DNA of 64,000 nucleotides from Clostridiales bacterium (GTDB taxonomy: Bacteria > Bacillota > Clostridia > Christensenellales > Aristaeellaceae), in NCBI GenBank assembly GCA_015056365.1, contig SVGM01000014.1, positions 1 through 64,000 of the forward strand, given 5' to 3'. The first letter of the stretch is position 1, and each line of letters opens with the position of its first letter. Below are positions 22,402 through 31,777 of the stretch, piece after piece. The position numbers were made by a program, and so were the translations under genes. The notes beneath the pieces were generated by a model. It was not told the origin of the DNA and made no database searches. It saw only the letters and a list, made by a program, of their open reading frames with translations.

Positions 22402-25400
22402 TCAGCGGAGTACCACGCCCTCCGCGCCAAACAGGTCGCGGCAGGCCTCCAGCATCTGTGCACCGCCGTCGCACCAGCTGTCCCGGCTGAGCAGCAGGGC
22501 GATTCCCTCATCCTTGAGCTTGACATAGACGGGAACCTGCCCTGCGTAGGCCGTACACAGGCGCTTCACCGTATCCATGTGGCTGCGGGAGGGAAGCAGC
22601 AGATACAGCCGCTGGGGCGCCTCCTTGGCAAGCTGGGCGTCGGTCTTTTTGGTAGCGTCGGCTTCGTGCTGGGGTGCGGAAGGCTGCGCAGCAGAGGGTT
22701 TTGCGGCTGCCTGGGTGGCAGTGGCAGCGCTGTCGCGCTGGGGCTGGACAGCAGCTGCGGGCTCCCTGGGCGGCTTTGTTTCAGTGCGCTGACGGCTGCT
22801 CCGCATCGGGACGTCAAATGCACGCGGGGTCTTCACCCGGATTCCTTTGGACACGTTCTCCTCGTTGAGCAGCAGCACGGAATCCACCAGCAGCTTGGGT
22901 TCCTCCTCCTCGCGAAGGCTCAGCTTGCCTTCCAGGATTACCAGCATATCCACCGCAAGCATGTTGACGTAGCGCTCATATACCTTGGGGAAGACCAGTC
23001 CTTCCAGCTGACCGGTCAGGTCTTCCAGGGTCAGGAAGCCCATCATGGAACCCTTTTTGGTGATCTTACCCCGGCAAGCGGTGAGAATGCCTGCCATCAC
23101 CACGGGCAGACCATCGTTCTCGTGGGCGGCTTCTTCGTTTTCCGCCATGTCCATCACTTGGGAAACGGTGGTGAAACCGCTGCTGAGCAAATGGGCCACC
23201 TCGTCCAGGGGATGTCCGGTGATGTATACGCCAGTCATGTCCTTTTCCATGCTCAACAGGGCGCGGCGGGGGTGCTCTTCCAGGTCGGGGATATGGTAGG
23301 ACGCCTTGGTGGGCGTATCGCCGCCCATGGCCAGGTCGAAGAAGGAAACCTGCCCGGCTACGTTCTGGCGGCGGCGCTGTGCACTGTCATCCATCAGTCC
23401 TTCATAGACAAACATCATCTGGGCGCGGTTGTGGCCCAGTCCGTCGAAGGCGCCTGCTTTGATCAGGCTTTCCACCATTCGTTTGTTCATCTGGTCGCTG
23501 CCGGTGCGCTCGATGAAGTCCACCATGTCGGCAAAGGGACCTTTGCGGCGTTCTTTTTCGATCAGGGTCACTGCGCCGTGGCCCACGCCCTTGATGCCGC
23601 CCATGCCGAAGCGGATGCCCGGCTTGCCCTGCGCATCCTTGTCCACGCTAAATTTCCAGCCGGAGTGGTTGACGCTGGGGGGCAGCATGGGGATGCCGTT
23701 CTGGCGGCAGTACTGGATATACCCTGCCACCTTGGGCATGTTGTCCATGACGCTGTTCATCATGGCGGCCATAAAGGGCACAGGATAGTGCAGCTTCAGC
23801 CATGCGGTCTGCACAGCCACCACGGCATAGGCGGCGGCGTGGCTTTTGTTGAAGGCATAGGAAGCAAAGGCGCTCATTTCGTCATAGATCTGCCCGGCGG
23901 CCTCCCGGCTCACGCCCCGGCGGACGCAGCCTTCGATGATTACGTTGCCGTCCTCATCCGTCATGCCGTCGATGAAGTACTCCCGCTCCTTGGCCATCAC
24001 GTCTTTTTTCTTTTTCGCCATGGCGCGGCGCATCAGGTCGCTGCGGCCCAGGCTGTAGCCGGCCAGGTCGCGCACGATCTGCATCACCTGCTCCTGATAC
24101 ACCATGCAGCCGTAGGTGACGTCCAGAATGGGGGCCAGCTGGGGGGTGATGTACTTCACGGTAGCAGGATCCTGCTTGCCGGCGATGTATCGGGGGATGG
24201 AGTCCATGGGACCCGGACGGTAGAGGGAGATGGCGGCGATCACGTCCTCAAAGCAGGCGGGCTTCATGTTCTGCAAAAACAGCCGCATGCCGCCGGATTC
24301 CAGCTGGAACACGCCGTCGGTATCGCCCCGGGAGATCATTCGGTACACGCCGTCATCGTCCAGCGGGATATCCTCGGGCTTCAAATGGAGGCCGTCCTGC
24401 GCCAGCATGTCCAGCGTATCCCGGATCACGGTGAGGGTACGAAGGCCCAGAAAGTCCATTTTCAACAGCCCCAGCCGCTCCAGCGTACCCATGGGGTACT
24501 GGGTGGTGACCACCTCGTCGTTGAGCTGCAGGGGGACATATTCTGTTACAGGCTGCGCAGTGATCAGCACGCCGGCAGCATGGGTGCTGGCGTGGCGGGG
24601 CATGCCTTCCAGGGTTTTGGACATGTCGTAGAGCCGCTGCACCTGCGGATCCTCCCGCAGCATTTCCTTCAGCTGGGGACTTACCTCCAGCGCACGGGAC
24701 AGGGTCATATCCAGCGCAAAGGGGATCGCCTTGGCCACTTGATCCACCGAGGCGTAGCTCATGCCCAGCACACGGCCTACGTCCCGGATCACGGCCTTGG
24801 CTTTCATGGTGCCGAAGGTGATGATCTGACTCACGTGATCCTGCCCGTATTTTCGGGCCACGTAATCAATGACCTCCTGGCGGCGTTCGTAGCAGAAGTC
24901 GATGTCCAAATCAGGCATGGACATGCGCTCCGGGTTCAGGAAGCGCTCAAAGAGCAGGTTGTATTTCAGCGGATCCAGCATGGTGATGCTGAGGGTATAG
25001 GCCACGATGCTGCCTGCGCCGCTGCCGCGCCCGGGCCCCACCATGATGCCGTTTTGCTTGGCATAGCAGATGAAATCCCATACGATGAGGAAGTAATCCA
25101 CATAGCCCATCCGGGCGATCATGCTTAGCTCGTAGGCGAGCCGCTGCCGGGGTTCGCTGTCCGGATTATCCGCCTCACCGGGGTACAGGCGACGAAGACC
25201 GTCCATGCAAAGCCGGGTGAGCATTTCCTCGGCGGTCTCGCCGGTGTCGATGGGGTAATGGGGCAGGTGCAGGGTGTCAAAGTCGAAGGTGACATTGCAG
25301 CGCGCGGCAATCTCGCCGCTCTGATGTACTGCCTCGGGGCAGTCGGCAAAGACGCGCAGCATCTCTTCTTCACTTTTGACGTACAGCTCCTCGGTTTCCA

Positions 25401-26103
25401 TGCGCATCCGGGTCTCATCCTGGAGGGTCTTGCCCGTCTGGATGCACATGAGCACCTCCTGAGCAGGGGCGTCCTCTCGGTAGAGGTAGTGGCAGTCATT
25501 GGTGGCGACCAGCGGAATGCCGGTCTCCCGGCTGAGCTGCTTGAGCATGGGCAGCACCCGACGTTCGTCCGTAATGCCGTGATCCATGATCTCGATATAG
25601 TAGTGATCCTTGCCAAAAAGCTCCTGCATGGACAGGGCGTGAGCCTTGGCGTCCTCATAGCGGCCGGAAAGGAGCAGCTTGGGCAGATCGCCACTGAGGC
25701 AGGCGGAGAGGCAGATGAGCCCCTCGCTGTGCTCCCTGAGCAGCTTGTAGTCTATGCGGGGCTTGTAATAGAACCCTTGGGTAAAGCCGGCGCTCACCAG
25801 TTTGATCAGGTTCTGATAGCCGGTGTTGTTTTCGCACAGCAGGATCAAATGGCTGTACTCTCTGGCCGCACCGTGCTTGTCAAAACGATCCGGGCAGACG
25901 TACACCTCGCAGCCGATCACCGGCGTGATGCCTTCGCTTCGGCAGGCATTGTAAAATTCCACCGCGCCGTACATGACGCCGTGGTCCGTGATGGCGGCAT
26001 GGGTAAAGCCCAGCTCATTAAGGCGCTTCACCAGCGGTTGAATGCGGTTGGCGCCGTCCAGCAGGCTGTATTCGGTATGCAGATGCAGGTGGGCAAAGGA
26101 CAT
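22402..26103 (-). CDS. dnaE: DNA polymerase III alpha subunit (DnaE)
   Basis: The product is 1233 aa. The PHP domain is at the N-terminus (HLHTEYSLLDG, ITDHGVMYGAVEFY). The polymerase active site PDLDIDF is near residue 400, GRGSGAGS near residue 360, followed by thumb/fingers, tandem helix-hairpin-helix and an OB fold (about residues 970-1070). Between about residues 1095 and 1160 there is an Ala/Pro/Gln/Lys-rich, probably disordered linker before a small C-terminal domain, more marked than in typical DnaE. It lacks the proofreading exonuclease of PolC. AAGGAG precedes the ATG. Confidence 0.96.
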   Translation of the reverse strand: MSFAHLHLHTEYSLLDGANRIQPLVKRLNELGFTHAAITDHGVMYGAVEFYNACRSEGITPVIGCEVYVCPDRFDKHGAAREYSHLILLCENNTGYQNLIKLVSAGFTQGFYYKPRIDYKLLREHSEGLICLSACLSGDLPKLLLSGRYEDAKAHALSMQELFGKDHYYIEIMDHGITDERRVLPMLKQLSRETGIPLVATNDCHYLYREDAPAQEVLMCIQTGKTLQDETRMRMETEELYVKSEEEMLRVFADCPEAVHQSGEIAARCNVTFDFDTLHLPHYPIDTGETAEEMLTRLCMDGLRRLYPGEADNPDSEPRQRLAYELSMIARMGYVDYFLIVWDFICYAKQNGIMVGPGRGSGAGSIVAYTLSITMLDPLKYNLLFERFLNPERMSMPDLDIDFCYERRQEVIDYVARKYGQDHVSQIITFGTMKAKAVIRDVGRVLGMSYASVDQVAKAIPFALDMTLSRALEVSPQLKEMLREDPQVQRLYDMSKTLEGMPRHASTHAAGVLITAQPVTEYVPLQLNDEVVTTQYPMGTLERLGLLKMDFLGLRTLTVIRDTLDMLAQDGLHLKPEDIPLDDDGVYRMISRGDTDGVFQLESGGMRLFLQNMKPACFEDVIAAISLYRPGPMDSIPRYIAGKQDPATVKYITPQLAPILDVTYGCMVYQEQVMQIVRDLAGYSLGRSDLMRRAMAKKKKDVMAKEREYFIDGMTDEDGNVIIEGCVRRGVSREAAGQIYDEMSAFASYAFNKSHAAAYAVVAVQTAWLKLHYPVPFMAAMMNSVMDNMPKVAGYIQYCRQNGIPMLPPSVNHSGWKFSVDKDAQGKPGIRFGMGGIKGVGHGAVTLIEKERRKGPFADMVDFIERTGSDQMNKRMVESLIKAGAFDGLGHNRAQMMFVYEGLMDDSAQRRRQNVAGQVSFFDLAMGGDTPTKASYHIPDLEEHPRRALLSMEKDMTGVYITGHPLDEVAHLLSSGFTTVSQVMDMAENEEAAHENDGLPVVMAGILTACRGKITKKGSMMGFLTLEDLTGQLEGLVFPKVYERYVNMLAVDMLVILEGKLSLREEEEPKLLVDSVLLLNEENVSKGIRVKTPRAFDVPMRSSRQRTETKPPREPAAAVQPQRDSAATATQAAAKPSAAQPSAPQHEADATKKTDAQLAKEAPQRLYLLLPSRSHMDTVKRLCTAYAGQVPVYVKLKDEGIALLLSRDSWCDGGAQMLEACRDLFGAEGVVLR

Positions 26104-26150
26104 GGCGTAACTCCTTATCAGACGTTGAAATCAACGGAGGGAATACGTTT

Positions 26151-26156
26151 ATTATA
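26151..26156 (-). promoter_or_regulatory. extended -10 promoter of dnaE
   Basis: TATAAT on the minus strand preceded by TGC; a poor -35 (TGGCAA) sits 17 nt upstream. Confidence 0.5.
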
Positions 26157-26283
26157 GCAGGTTTGTGCGGCGGTTGCCATAGAGCCCAGCAGAAAAGGAA
26201 ACAAATGCGGTGATTACCAGTTTCGTCCGTTAAGTAAAGGATTTTCGTAATGGTTTTCGCAAGAAATTATCTGTGAAAACGGA

Positions 26284-26312
26284 TTGCAAGCGGCCCGTAA
26301 CTGTGATACAAT
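26284..26312 (+). promoter_or_regulatory. promoter of the GH94 gene
   Basis: TTGCAA (26284-26289), 17-nt spacer, TACAAT (26307-26312). Confidence 0.7.
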
Positions 26313-26328
26313 GCCACCATCAAAGCAA

Positions 26329-26347
26329 CTAACGTTCAAAACGTTAG
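26329..26347. promoter_or_regulatory. operator 1: CTAACGTT-CAA-AACGTTAG
   Basis: Perfect 8-bp inverted half-sites around a 3-bp centre, about 10 bp after the expected transcription start. Resembles LacI-family operators, which share the AACGTT-type core. Confidence 0.55.
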
Positions 26348-26361
26348 TGCACAAGGGAATC

Positions 26362-26373
26362 GAAAACGTTTTC
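26362..26373. promoter_or_regulatory. operator 2: GAAAACGTTTTC
   Basis: A perfect 12-bp palindrome with the CG-centred core typical of LacI/CcpA-like regulators, 14 bp after operator 1 and about 30 bp before the start codon. No LacI regulator gene is in the window. Confidence 0.6.
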
Positions 26374-26404
26374 TGCAATGGACAAAAGCGAGGAGGAAAC
26401 CATA

Positions 26405-28801
26405 ATGAATTACGGTTACTTCGATAACAGCAAGCGGGAATATGTCATCACCGACCCCCGCACCCCCATGCCCTGGGCCAACTACCTGGGCTCCCCTGCC
26501 TACGGCGCCATCGTTACCCAGAACGCCGGCGGCTACAGCTTCGTTAAGTCCGGCGCGGCTGGCCGTATCCTGCGCTATTCCTTCAACCAGTTTGACGAGC
26601 CCGGCCGCTATATCTACCTGCGGGATGAAGCCACCGGCGAGTACTGGTCTGCCAGCTGGCGCCCCGTGGAAAAGCCCCTGGATCAGTACAAGACCATCAC
26701 CCGTCACGGCACCAGCTACACGGAGATCGAGTCCGAGTACGCCGGCATCCAGTCCAAGACGCTGTACTATGTGCCCATGGACGCTACCCACGAGGTCTGG
26801 CGGCTCACCGTCACCAATACCTCCGACGCCGAGCGCAGCATCGGCGTGTTCGGCTATTGCGAGTTGACCACCGAAAGCTTCTATTCTCAGGATCTGGTCA
26901 ACCTGCAGTATACCCAGTTCATCACCACCACCGAGTTCAAGGATGACTATATCCTGCAGCATATCAACCAGTTCAGCGACCTGAACGAAGACGGCGAAAA
27001 CGGCCGCGAGCGCTTCTTCGGCCTGGCCGGCGCCAAGGTGGAGAGCTACACTGGCCGCCGCGAGCGCTTTCTGGGTGTGAACCGTTTCAACGCGCCCAAG
27101 GGCGTTGTGGACGGCAAGCTGGACAACTCCCTCAACTTCAACGGCAACCCCTGCGGCGCGCTGAACGCTGTGCTGACCCTGAAGCCCGGCGAGAGCAAGA
27201 CCATTGCCTTCGTACTGGCGCAGAAGGGCGCCAAGGCTGCCCGTCAGCTGCTGGATCGCTATGCCGACACCGCCAGCGTTGTGGACGCTGAACTGAGCGA
27301 GCTTATCAGCTACTGGCACGGCAAGCTGAGCAACCTGAACATCCAGACCCCCAGCGAAGAGCTGAACACCATGATCAACACCTGGAATGCCTTCCAGTGC
27401 TTCACCACCTTCGTGTGGAGCCGCGCTGCCAGCCTCATTTACTGCGGTGAGCGCAATGGCTACGGCTACCGCGATACCGTGCAGGATATTCAGGGCATCA
27501 TTCACCTTGACCCGGAAATGGCCAAGGAGCGTCTGGTGTTCATGCTGTCCGCCCAGGTGCATCACGGCGCAGGCCTGCCCCTGGTCAAGTTCACACACAA
27601 CCCCGGTCATGAAGATAAGCCCGAGGACGAAAGCTACGTCCGCGAGACCGGCCATCCCGCCTACCGCGCCGATGACGCCATGTGGCTCTTCCCCACCGTG
27701 TACAAGTACATCGCCGAAACCGGCAACACCGCCTTCCTGGACGAAGTGATCCCCTTCTCCGACTTTGACGAAGGCACCGTGATCGAGCATCTGAAGCGCG
27801 CCATCGACTTCACCCTGAATCATCTGGGCACCCATGGCATGCCTGCTGGCCTCCACGCCGACTGGAACGACTGCCTCCGTCTGGGCGCGGAAGGCGAAAG
27901 CAGCTTCGTTGCCTTCCAGTTCTACTATGCACTTACCATCCTGCGCGAATTGATCAAGGATCGCCCCGAGCATGCCGAGTACTGCCAGTTCCTGGCTCAG
28001 AAGGCGGACGAACAGCTCAAGCTCATCAACGAACACTTCTGGGAGGACGACCGCTTCACCCGCGGCTACTCCGAGGAAGGCATCGTCATCGGCTCCAAGA
28101 CCAGCGAGGAAGCCTCCATGTGGCTCAATCCCCAGAGCTGGTGCGTCATCTCCGGCGCTGCCACCAAGGAGCAGGCGCTTGCCTCCATGGATAGCGTGAA
28201 CAAGCTGCTCAACACGCCCAACGGCGTTGAACTCATGGCTCCCTGCTACAAATACCATGCCTTTGACGGCGCTCGCATGCTGCTGTTCAACCCCACCACC
28301 AAGGAAAACGGCGGTATCTTCTGCCAGGCGCAGGGTTGGGCCATTCTGGCCGAGAGCCTGCTGGGCCATGGCGGCACCGCGTACCAGTACTTCCTGGAAA
28401 GCTGCCCCGCTGCCTATAACGATCGCGCCGAGATCCGCGAGATCGAACCCTATGTCCACGGCCAGTTCATCGAGGGACATGAATCTCCCCAGCCCGGCCG
28501 TGCGCACGTGCACTGGCTCACCGGCACCGCTTCCACTGTTATGGTGGGCTGCGTCGAGGGTATCCTGGGCCTGCGTCCCACCCCGGCCGGTCTGCTGGTC
28601 AGCCCCTCCATCCCCGCTGAGTGGGACGGCTTCACCATGGATAAGACCTTCCGCGGCAAGCGTCTTCACATCGTTGTGGACAACAGCGCTCACCACGAAG
28701 GCGGCGTGCAGAAGCTCTACCTGAACGGCCAGGAAGTTCCCGTTGGCGTCATCGCCGACAGCCATCTGGCCGACGGTATGGAGATCAAGGTTGTAATGTA
28801 A
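26405..28801 (+). CDS. GH94 glycoside phosphorylase (cellobiose/chitobiose phosphorylase type)
   Basis: The product is 798 aa, cytoplasmic. It opens with YGYFDNSKREYVI and NAGGYSF, the signature N-terminus of GH94 disaccharide phosphorylases. The catalytic acid is Asp489 in HADWNDCLRLG. YRDTVQDIQGI, PTTKENGGIF and HVHWLTGTAS match further substrate and phosphate-site segments. The enzyme should split a beta-linked disaccharide with phosphate to give a sugar 1-phosphate. Cellobiose is the default guess, but several N-terminal features also resemble N,N'-diacetylchitobiose phosphorylase, so the substrate is open. The gene is monocistronic and probably LacI-controlled. AGGAGG precedes the ATG. 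Confidence 0.9.
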   Translation: MNYGYFDNSKREYVITDPRTPMPWANYLGSPAYGAIVTQNAGGYSFVKSGAAGRILRYSFNQFDEPGRYIYLRDEATGEYWSASWRPVEKPLDQYKTITRHGTSYTEIESEYAGIQSKTLYYVPMDATHEVWRLTVTNTSDAERSIGVFGYCELTTESFYSQDLVNLQYTQFITTTEFKDDYILQHINQFSDLNEDGENGRERFFGLAGAKVESYTGRRERFLGVNRFNAPKGVVDGKLDNSLNFNGNPCGALNAVLTLKPGESKTIAFVLAQKGAKAARQLLDRYADTASVVDAELSELISYWHGKLSNLNIQTPSEELNTMINTWNAFQCFTTFVWSRAASLIYCGERNGYGYRDTVQDIQGIIHLDPEMAKERLVFMLSAQVHHGAGLPLVKFTHNPGHEDKPEDESYVRETGHPAYRADDAMWLFPTVYKYIAETGNTAFLDEVIPFSDFDEGTVIEHLKRAIDFTLNHLGTHGMPAGLHADWNDCLRLGAEGESSFVAFQFYYALTILRELIKDRPEHAEYCQFLAQKADEQLKLINEHFWEDDRFTRGYSEEGIVIGSKTSEEASMWLNPQSWCVISGAATKEQALASMDSVNKLLNTPNGVELMAPCYKYHAFDGARMLLFNPTTKENGGIFCQAQGWAILAESLLGHGGTAYQYFLESCPAAYNDRAEIREIEPYVHGQFIEGHESPQPGRAHVHWLTGTASTVMVGCVEGILGLRPTPAGLLVSPSIPAEWDGFTMDKTFRGKRLHIVVDNSAHHEGGVQKLYLNGQEVPVGVIADSHLADGMEIKVVM

Positions 28802-28812
28802 AGGATGGATGC

Positions 28813-28845
28813 GGGGGTCACAAGGGACATCGCCCCTTGACCCGT
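28813..28845 (+). terminator. first hairpin after GH94
   Basis: GGGGTCACAAGGG pairs with CCCCTTGACCC around a short loop (one bulge); no T run. Confidence 0.4.
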
Positions 28846-28894
28846 TACTGCCGTGTTTCATACGGCAGAGGAATATCCTTATTTGGCAGACATG

Positions 28895-28936
28895 TCCCCC
28901 GGGATCGGCTGACACGCCATCACGGGGGATTTTTTG
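28895..28936 (+). terminator. terminator of the GH94 gene
   Basis: TCCCCCG (28895-28901) pairs with CGGGGGA (28923-28929), followed by TTTTTTGG. Confidence 0.75.
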
Positions 28937-29092
28937 GTGTTTTGATCGAAGGTGATATATTGTATCGACACTCCGAAGAATGATGTGCGATTTGTTCGCG
29001 GTAAATCCTCAGTGCGTCAATCATTGCGCGTTTTTTCCTCAGCCCCCTTTGCGCGTCATCAAAAAATCCAAAAATATATCATTTGTTATTGC

Positions 29093-29121
29093 TGGACAAT
29101 CACCGTTCTTTTCTGTATGAT
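29093..29121 (+). promoter_or_regulatory. promoter of the aldo-keto reductase gene
   Basis: TGGACA (29093-29098), 17-nt spacer, TATGAT (29116-29121). The upstream stretch 28940-29090 is AT-rich and holds no gene. Confidence 0.6.
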
Positions 29122-29156
29122 GAAATCACAAAATCAGGAAAAAAGGAGCGATCATT

Positions 29157-30296
29157 ATGCAATATGTTCCCTTTGGCAAGCTTGGCTTTGACGTGTCCCG
29201 GCTGGGCATGGGCTGCATGCGTCTGCCCACCATGCAGCAGGACGGCAAGACTGTGATCGACCGGGAAGCCGCTATTTCCCTCATCCGCCGCGGCATTGAC
29301 CGGGGCGTGAATTATGTGGATACCGCCTACGGATATCACGACGGCGAAAGCGAGATCGTGGTGGGTCAGGCTCTGAAGGATGGTTATCGGGAAAAGGTGC
29401 GCCTCACCAGCAAGCTCCCTGTCTGGCTGGTGAAGGAAGCAAAGGACATGAACCGCCTGCTGGACGAGCAGCTGAAGAAGCTGGATGTGCCTTATCTGGA
29501 TTTCTATATTCTCCATGCCATGAACAAGGATCGCATGGAGCAGATGCGCGCCCTTCATTATCAGGACTTTCTGAAAGAAGCGCTGGCAGACGGCCGCATC
29601 CGTCACACCGGTTTTTCGTTCCATGATGACAAGGAAGCCTTCCTAGATATTCTGCACGATTATGACAACTGGGGCCTGGCGCAGATTCAGTTTAACTATC
29701 TGGATGACGACAAGCAGGCAACCGAAGACGGCCTGATCGCTGCGGGCAAAGCTGGCGTGCCCATCGTGATTATGGAACCCCTTCGCGGCGGCGCACTGGC
29801 CAATCCTCCGCAGGATGTGCAGCAGCTGATGGATAGCTGCGAAGTGAAGCGCAGCGCCGTGGAATGGGCGTTCTCCTACATTGCCGATTATGCCGAAGTG
29901 GCCACCATCCTCAGCGGTATGTCCAGCCAGGAGCAGCTGGATGAAAACCTTGCCGTGTTTGACCGCCTGACCGTGGGCAGCCTGACGGATGCGGACAAGG
30001 CCTTTATCAAGGAGCTGAAGAAAACCTATCTGGCTCGTATGCCCATCGGCTGTACCGGCTGCCGCTATTGCGTGCCTTGCCCCAATGATGTGCATATTCC
30101 CAACATTTTCCATGCTTATAACGAAAACACCATGCTGGGTCAGGAATGGAAATACAGCTGGAATTACAAAAACATGGTAGGCGATGGTCACGATGCCTCC
30201 AAGTGTGTGGGCTGCGGTGCCTGCGAGGGCGCATGTCCCCAGAGCCTGCCCATCATCGATTTGCTGGCGAAGATCGATGCGGAATTCAAGAAGTAA
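29157..30296 (+). CDS. aldo/keto reductase with C-terminal ferredoxin-like [4Fe-4S] domain
   Basis: The product is 379 aa. Residues 1-285 form the TIM-barrel reductase, with VDTAYGYHDGESE (catalytic Tyr58) and the NADP-binding C-terminal strand region. Residues about 299-308 give CTGCRYCVPCP and about 350-361 CVGCGACEGACP, eight cysteines suited to two [4Fe-4S] clusters. This combination is common in anaerobes, and electrons may come from ferredoxin rather than only NAD(P)H. The physiological substrate is unknown. AAAGGAG precedes the ATG; single gene with its own promoter. Confidence 0.93.
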   Translation: MQYVPFGKLGFDVSRLGMGCMRLPTMQQDGKTVIDREAAISLIRRGIDRGVNYVDTAYGYHDGESEIVVGQALKDGYREKVRLTSKLPVWLVKEAKDMNRLLDEQLKKLDVPYLDFYILHAMNKDRMEQMRALHYQDFLKEALADGRIRHTGFSFHDDKEAFLDILHDYDNWGLAQIQFNYLDDDKQATEDGLIAAGKAGVPIVIMEPLRGGALANPPQDVQQLMDSCEVKRSAVEWAFSYIADYAEVATILSGMSSQEQLDENLAVFDRLTVGSLTDADKAFIKELKKTYLARMPIGCTGCRYCVPCPNDVHIPNIFHAYNENTMLGQEWKYSWNYKNMVGDGHDASKCVGCGACEGACPQSLPIIDLLAKIDAEFKK

Positions 30297-30344
30297 TCCG
30301 CATTTAACGAGGAATTGACCGGTGCACCGTTCCTTTCCTTCTAC

Positions 30345-30840
30345 GCCATCACAAAACCCCCGGAACCGCTCAACGTAGCAGCTCCGGGGGTTCTTTTCTC
30401 GTGTTGTCTCCTTCAGCACACGTAGTGTGCTGATACCGGATTCTTAAGGGCGATGCCTTTAAGCGGGGTTCGGGGCAGAGCCCCGACAGCGCCTAGGACA
30501 GCGCACCTGCAACACAAACCCCCCGGAGCCGCTACACTTCAGCAGCGCCGGGGGTTCTTTTCTCGTGTTGTCTCCTTCAGCACACGCAGTGTGCTGATAA
30601 CGGATTCTTAAGGGCGACGCCCTTAAGCGGGGTTCGGGGCGGAGCCCCGATAAACCCGGGACAGCATGCCGCCATCACAAAACCCCCGGAACCGCTCAAC
30701 GTAGCAGCTCCGGGGGTTCTTTTCTCGTGTTGTCTCCTTCAGCACACGCAGTGTGCTGATACCGGATTCTTAAGGGCGATGCCCTTAAGCGGGGTTCGGG
30801 GCAGAGCCCCGATAATGCTCGGGGCGAAGCCCCGTTTATC
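30345..30840. repeat. three tandem ~163-bp hairpin-rich intergenic repeats
   Basis: Units run about 30345-30508, 30509-30670 and 30671-30840; landmark TTCTTTTCTC falls at 30391, 30555 and 30717 (spacing 164 and 162). Each unit holds four hairpins in order: AACCCCCGG/CCGGGGGTT with a TTCTTTTC tail, CAGCACAC/GTGTGCTG, CTTAAGGGC/GCCCTTAAG (unit 1 has one change), and TTCGGGGC/GCCCCGA. Units 1 and 3 are the most alike. The array separates the convergent reductase and nup operons and can terminate both. Confidence 0.85.
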
Positions 30841-31777
30841 GGCTTCCCTTGTCGTACGGGATGCCCTCTGCCTTGGGAGCGCGGGAGCTCTTGGAGGTGA
30901 AGGCAAGAACGGCCAGAGAGATGATATAGGGCAGCATGTTGTAGACGTTGCTGGGAATGTTCAGGCTGCTGAGGAAATCAAAGCCTGTATAGACGTTGCT
31001 CAGGGAACGGAACAAGCCGAAGAGCAAGGCGGCCAATGCGATGCGCAGGGGCTTCCACTGGCCGAAGATCATGACGGCGAGGGCAAGGAAACCAAAGCCG
31101 GCGACGCCGTTTTCGAATTTCCACTCGCTGACGCCTGCGGTAATGTAGACCAGACCGCCGATGCCGCCCAGGATGCCGGAGATCATCACACCGGCGTAGC
31201 GCATCTTATAGACGTTGATGCCCACGCTGTCCGCAGCCTGAGGATGTTCACCGCAGGCCTGCAGGCGCAGACCGAACTTGGTTTTGTTCAGCAGCACGTA
31301 GGAGATGATCAGCAGGATCAGCGCCAGCAGCATGAACCAGTTGAACTCAAAGCCGCCGATATTGACGATAAAGGCCTTCTTGGCGTTGATGTACTGGATG
31401 GTGGAGGATACGTTGTCGGGGTTTTCGGCGGTGTTGATGGCCTTGACCATAACGGTGGCAGCAGCGGTGCCCAGCAGGTTCATGGCGGTACCAATCAGCG
31501 TCTGGTCGGCCTTGAAGTTGATGGCGGCAACGGCCAGCAGCAGGGAGTAGAGCATACCTACCAGCATGGCGGACAGCACCACCAGCAGGATCAGCAGCCA
31601 GGGCGTGGTGGCTTCGGGCAGATACTTCATGGTCAAAGCGCCGCCTAGCGCACCGAATACCATGATGCCCTCAAGGCCGATGTTGATCACGCCGGAGCGC
31701 TCCGAGAAACAGCCGCCCAGTGCAACCAGCAGAAGAACCGATGCGAAAATCAGCATGTATTGGAGAAGAAGAATCAT
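30836..31777 (-). CDS. nupQ: nucleoside-type ABC permease (NupQ/YufQ-like)
   Basis: The product is 313 aa with about eight to ten membrane helices, of the branched-chain amino-acid/BMP permease fold. The characteristic GVINIGLEGIMVFGAL near the N-terminus and the LQACGEHPQAADSVGINV coupling segment are typical of the second permease of nucleoside importers. It is the last gene of the minus-strand operon, and its ATG overlaps the preceding stop by 4 nt. Its stop lies at the edge of the tandem repeat array, which supplies termination hairpins. Confidence 0.92.
   Translation of the reverse strand: MILLLQYMLIFASVLLLVALGGCFSERSGVINIGLEGIMVFGALGGALTMKYLPEATTPWLLILLVVLSAMLVGMLYSLLLAVAAINFKADQTLIGTAMNLLGTAAATVMVKAINTAENPDNVSSTIQYINAKKAFIVNIGGFEFNWFMLLALILLIISYVLLNKTKFGLRLQACGEHPQAADSVGINVYKMRYAGVMISGILGGIGGLVYITAGVSEWKFENGVAGFGFLALAVMIFGQWKPLRIALAALLFGLFRSLSNVYTGFDFLSSLNIPSNVYNMLPYIISLAVLAFTSKSSRAPKAEGIPYDKGSR

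Noticed and set aside
22579-25128. Very long open frame on the plus strand opposite dnaE
   Set aside because: It lies entirely antisense to a clear DnaE coding region; GC-rich codon bias opens such frames. Its translation is His/Gly/Val-rich with no family motif.
26336-28915. 859-codon minus-strand frame opposite GH94
   Set aside because: Shadow of the phosphorylase gene; also runs across its promoter, operators and terminator.
30345-30840. CRISPR array
   Set aside because: Only three units, each ~163 bp with no short repeat/variable spacer structure, and no cas genes.
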